From Desulfosporosinus lacus DSM 15449 (lineage in GTDB: Bacteria; Bacillota; Desulfitobacteriia; Desulfitobacteriales; Desulfitobacteriaceae): a stretch of 64,000 nucleotides of DNA. Both the position numbers and the translations under genes were made by a program. This document shows, piece after piece, positions 63,792 to 64,000 of the stretch; the first letter of the stretch is position 1; the number at the start of each line of letters is the position of its first letter. The DNA is taken from contig NZ_FQXJ01000017.1 of the NCBI RefSeq assembly GCF_900129935.1, positions 61,849-125,848 of the forward strand, read 5' to 3'. The notes under the pieces are model-generated. The model worked only from the letters and a program-made list of their open reading frames with translations, searched no databases and was not told where the DNA came from.

Positions 63792-64000
<209 letters not shown>

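Overview
The window looks like the chromosome of a Gram-positive sulfate-reducing member of the Firmicutes, most likely Desulfosporosinus or a close relative such as Desulfitobacterium. The evidence is a complete dissimilatory APS-reduction set (sat, aprB, aprA with qmoA, qmoB and an HdrC-HdrB fusion instead of a membrane QmoC), strong AGGAGG ribosome binding sites with many TTG and GTG starts, low-to-moderate GC, and a 16S rRNA gene whose 5' variable region carries a long extra helix.

Region 1 (1-8.9 kb): the tail of a CoxE-type VWA protein; a LysM/M14 peptidoglycan endopeptidase; a leftward operon for a 2-hydroxyacyl-CoA dehydratase pathway (acyl-CoA ligase, two dehydratase subunits, ATP-dependent activase); desulfoferrodoxin (superoxide reductase); a 3-hydroxyisobutyrate-type dehydrogenase. 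Region 2 (9.6-18.8 kb): qmoA-qmoB-hdrCB, sat, aprB-aprA, then a YlbF-family protein. Sat activates sulfate to APS, AprBA reduces it to sulfite, and the Qmo/Hdr proteins are expected to feed electrons to AprBA.

Region 3 (19.6-42.2 kb) is the unusual part. It interleaves five transporters of anion or ion families (two SulP, one SLC13/DASS, one ArsB/NhaD, one TauE/SafE), four extended universal-stress-protein paralogs, and five copies (P1-P5) of an unrecognised protein of about 200 residues. It also holds an NtrC-type activator and a cognate-looking histidine kinase. Between these two lie two near-consensus sigma-54 promoters inside a duplicated regulatory module of about 210 bp. One promoter faces the second SulP gene. 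The other faces an operon of two very small ORFs around P3. Four copies of a dispersed intergenic element (5' box plus 3' hairpin) precede P2, the DASS permease, a hypothetical-usp pair and the TauE pair.

Region 4 (42.5-58.3 kb): a tellurite/stress 'Ter' module (TerD-linker-zinc ribbon-TerB fusion, ArsC-like protein, an enlarged YceG-like protein with three internal repeats, TelA); a MarR-regulated heterodimeric ABC exporter; a second MarR regulator with an old-yellow-enzyme/dienoyl-CoA-reductase-like flavoprotein and a ferredoxin-type protein; an HPP membrane protein behind a perfect Crp-type palindrome; a canonical UspA. Region 5 (58.7-64 kb): a type IIA topoisomerase pair that looks more ParE/ParC-like than gyrase, a small hypothetical gene, a strong rRNA promoter and the first ~200 nt of 16S rRNA.

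No CRISPR array, tRNA gene, complete insertion sequence or prophage was seen. Assignments rest on motif reading by eye; no database search was run.
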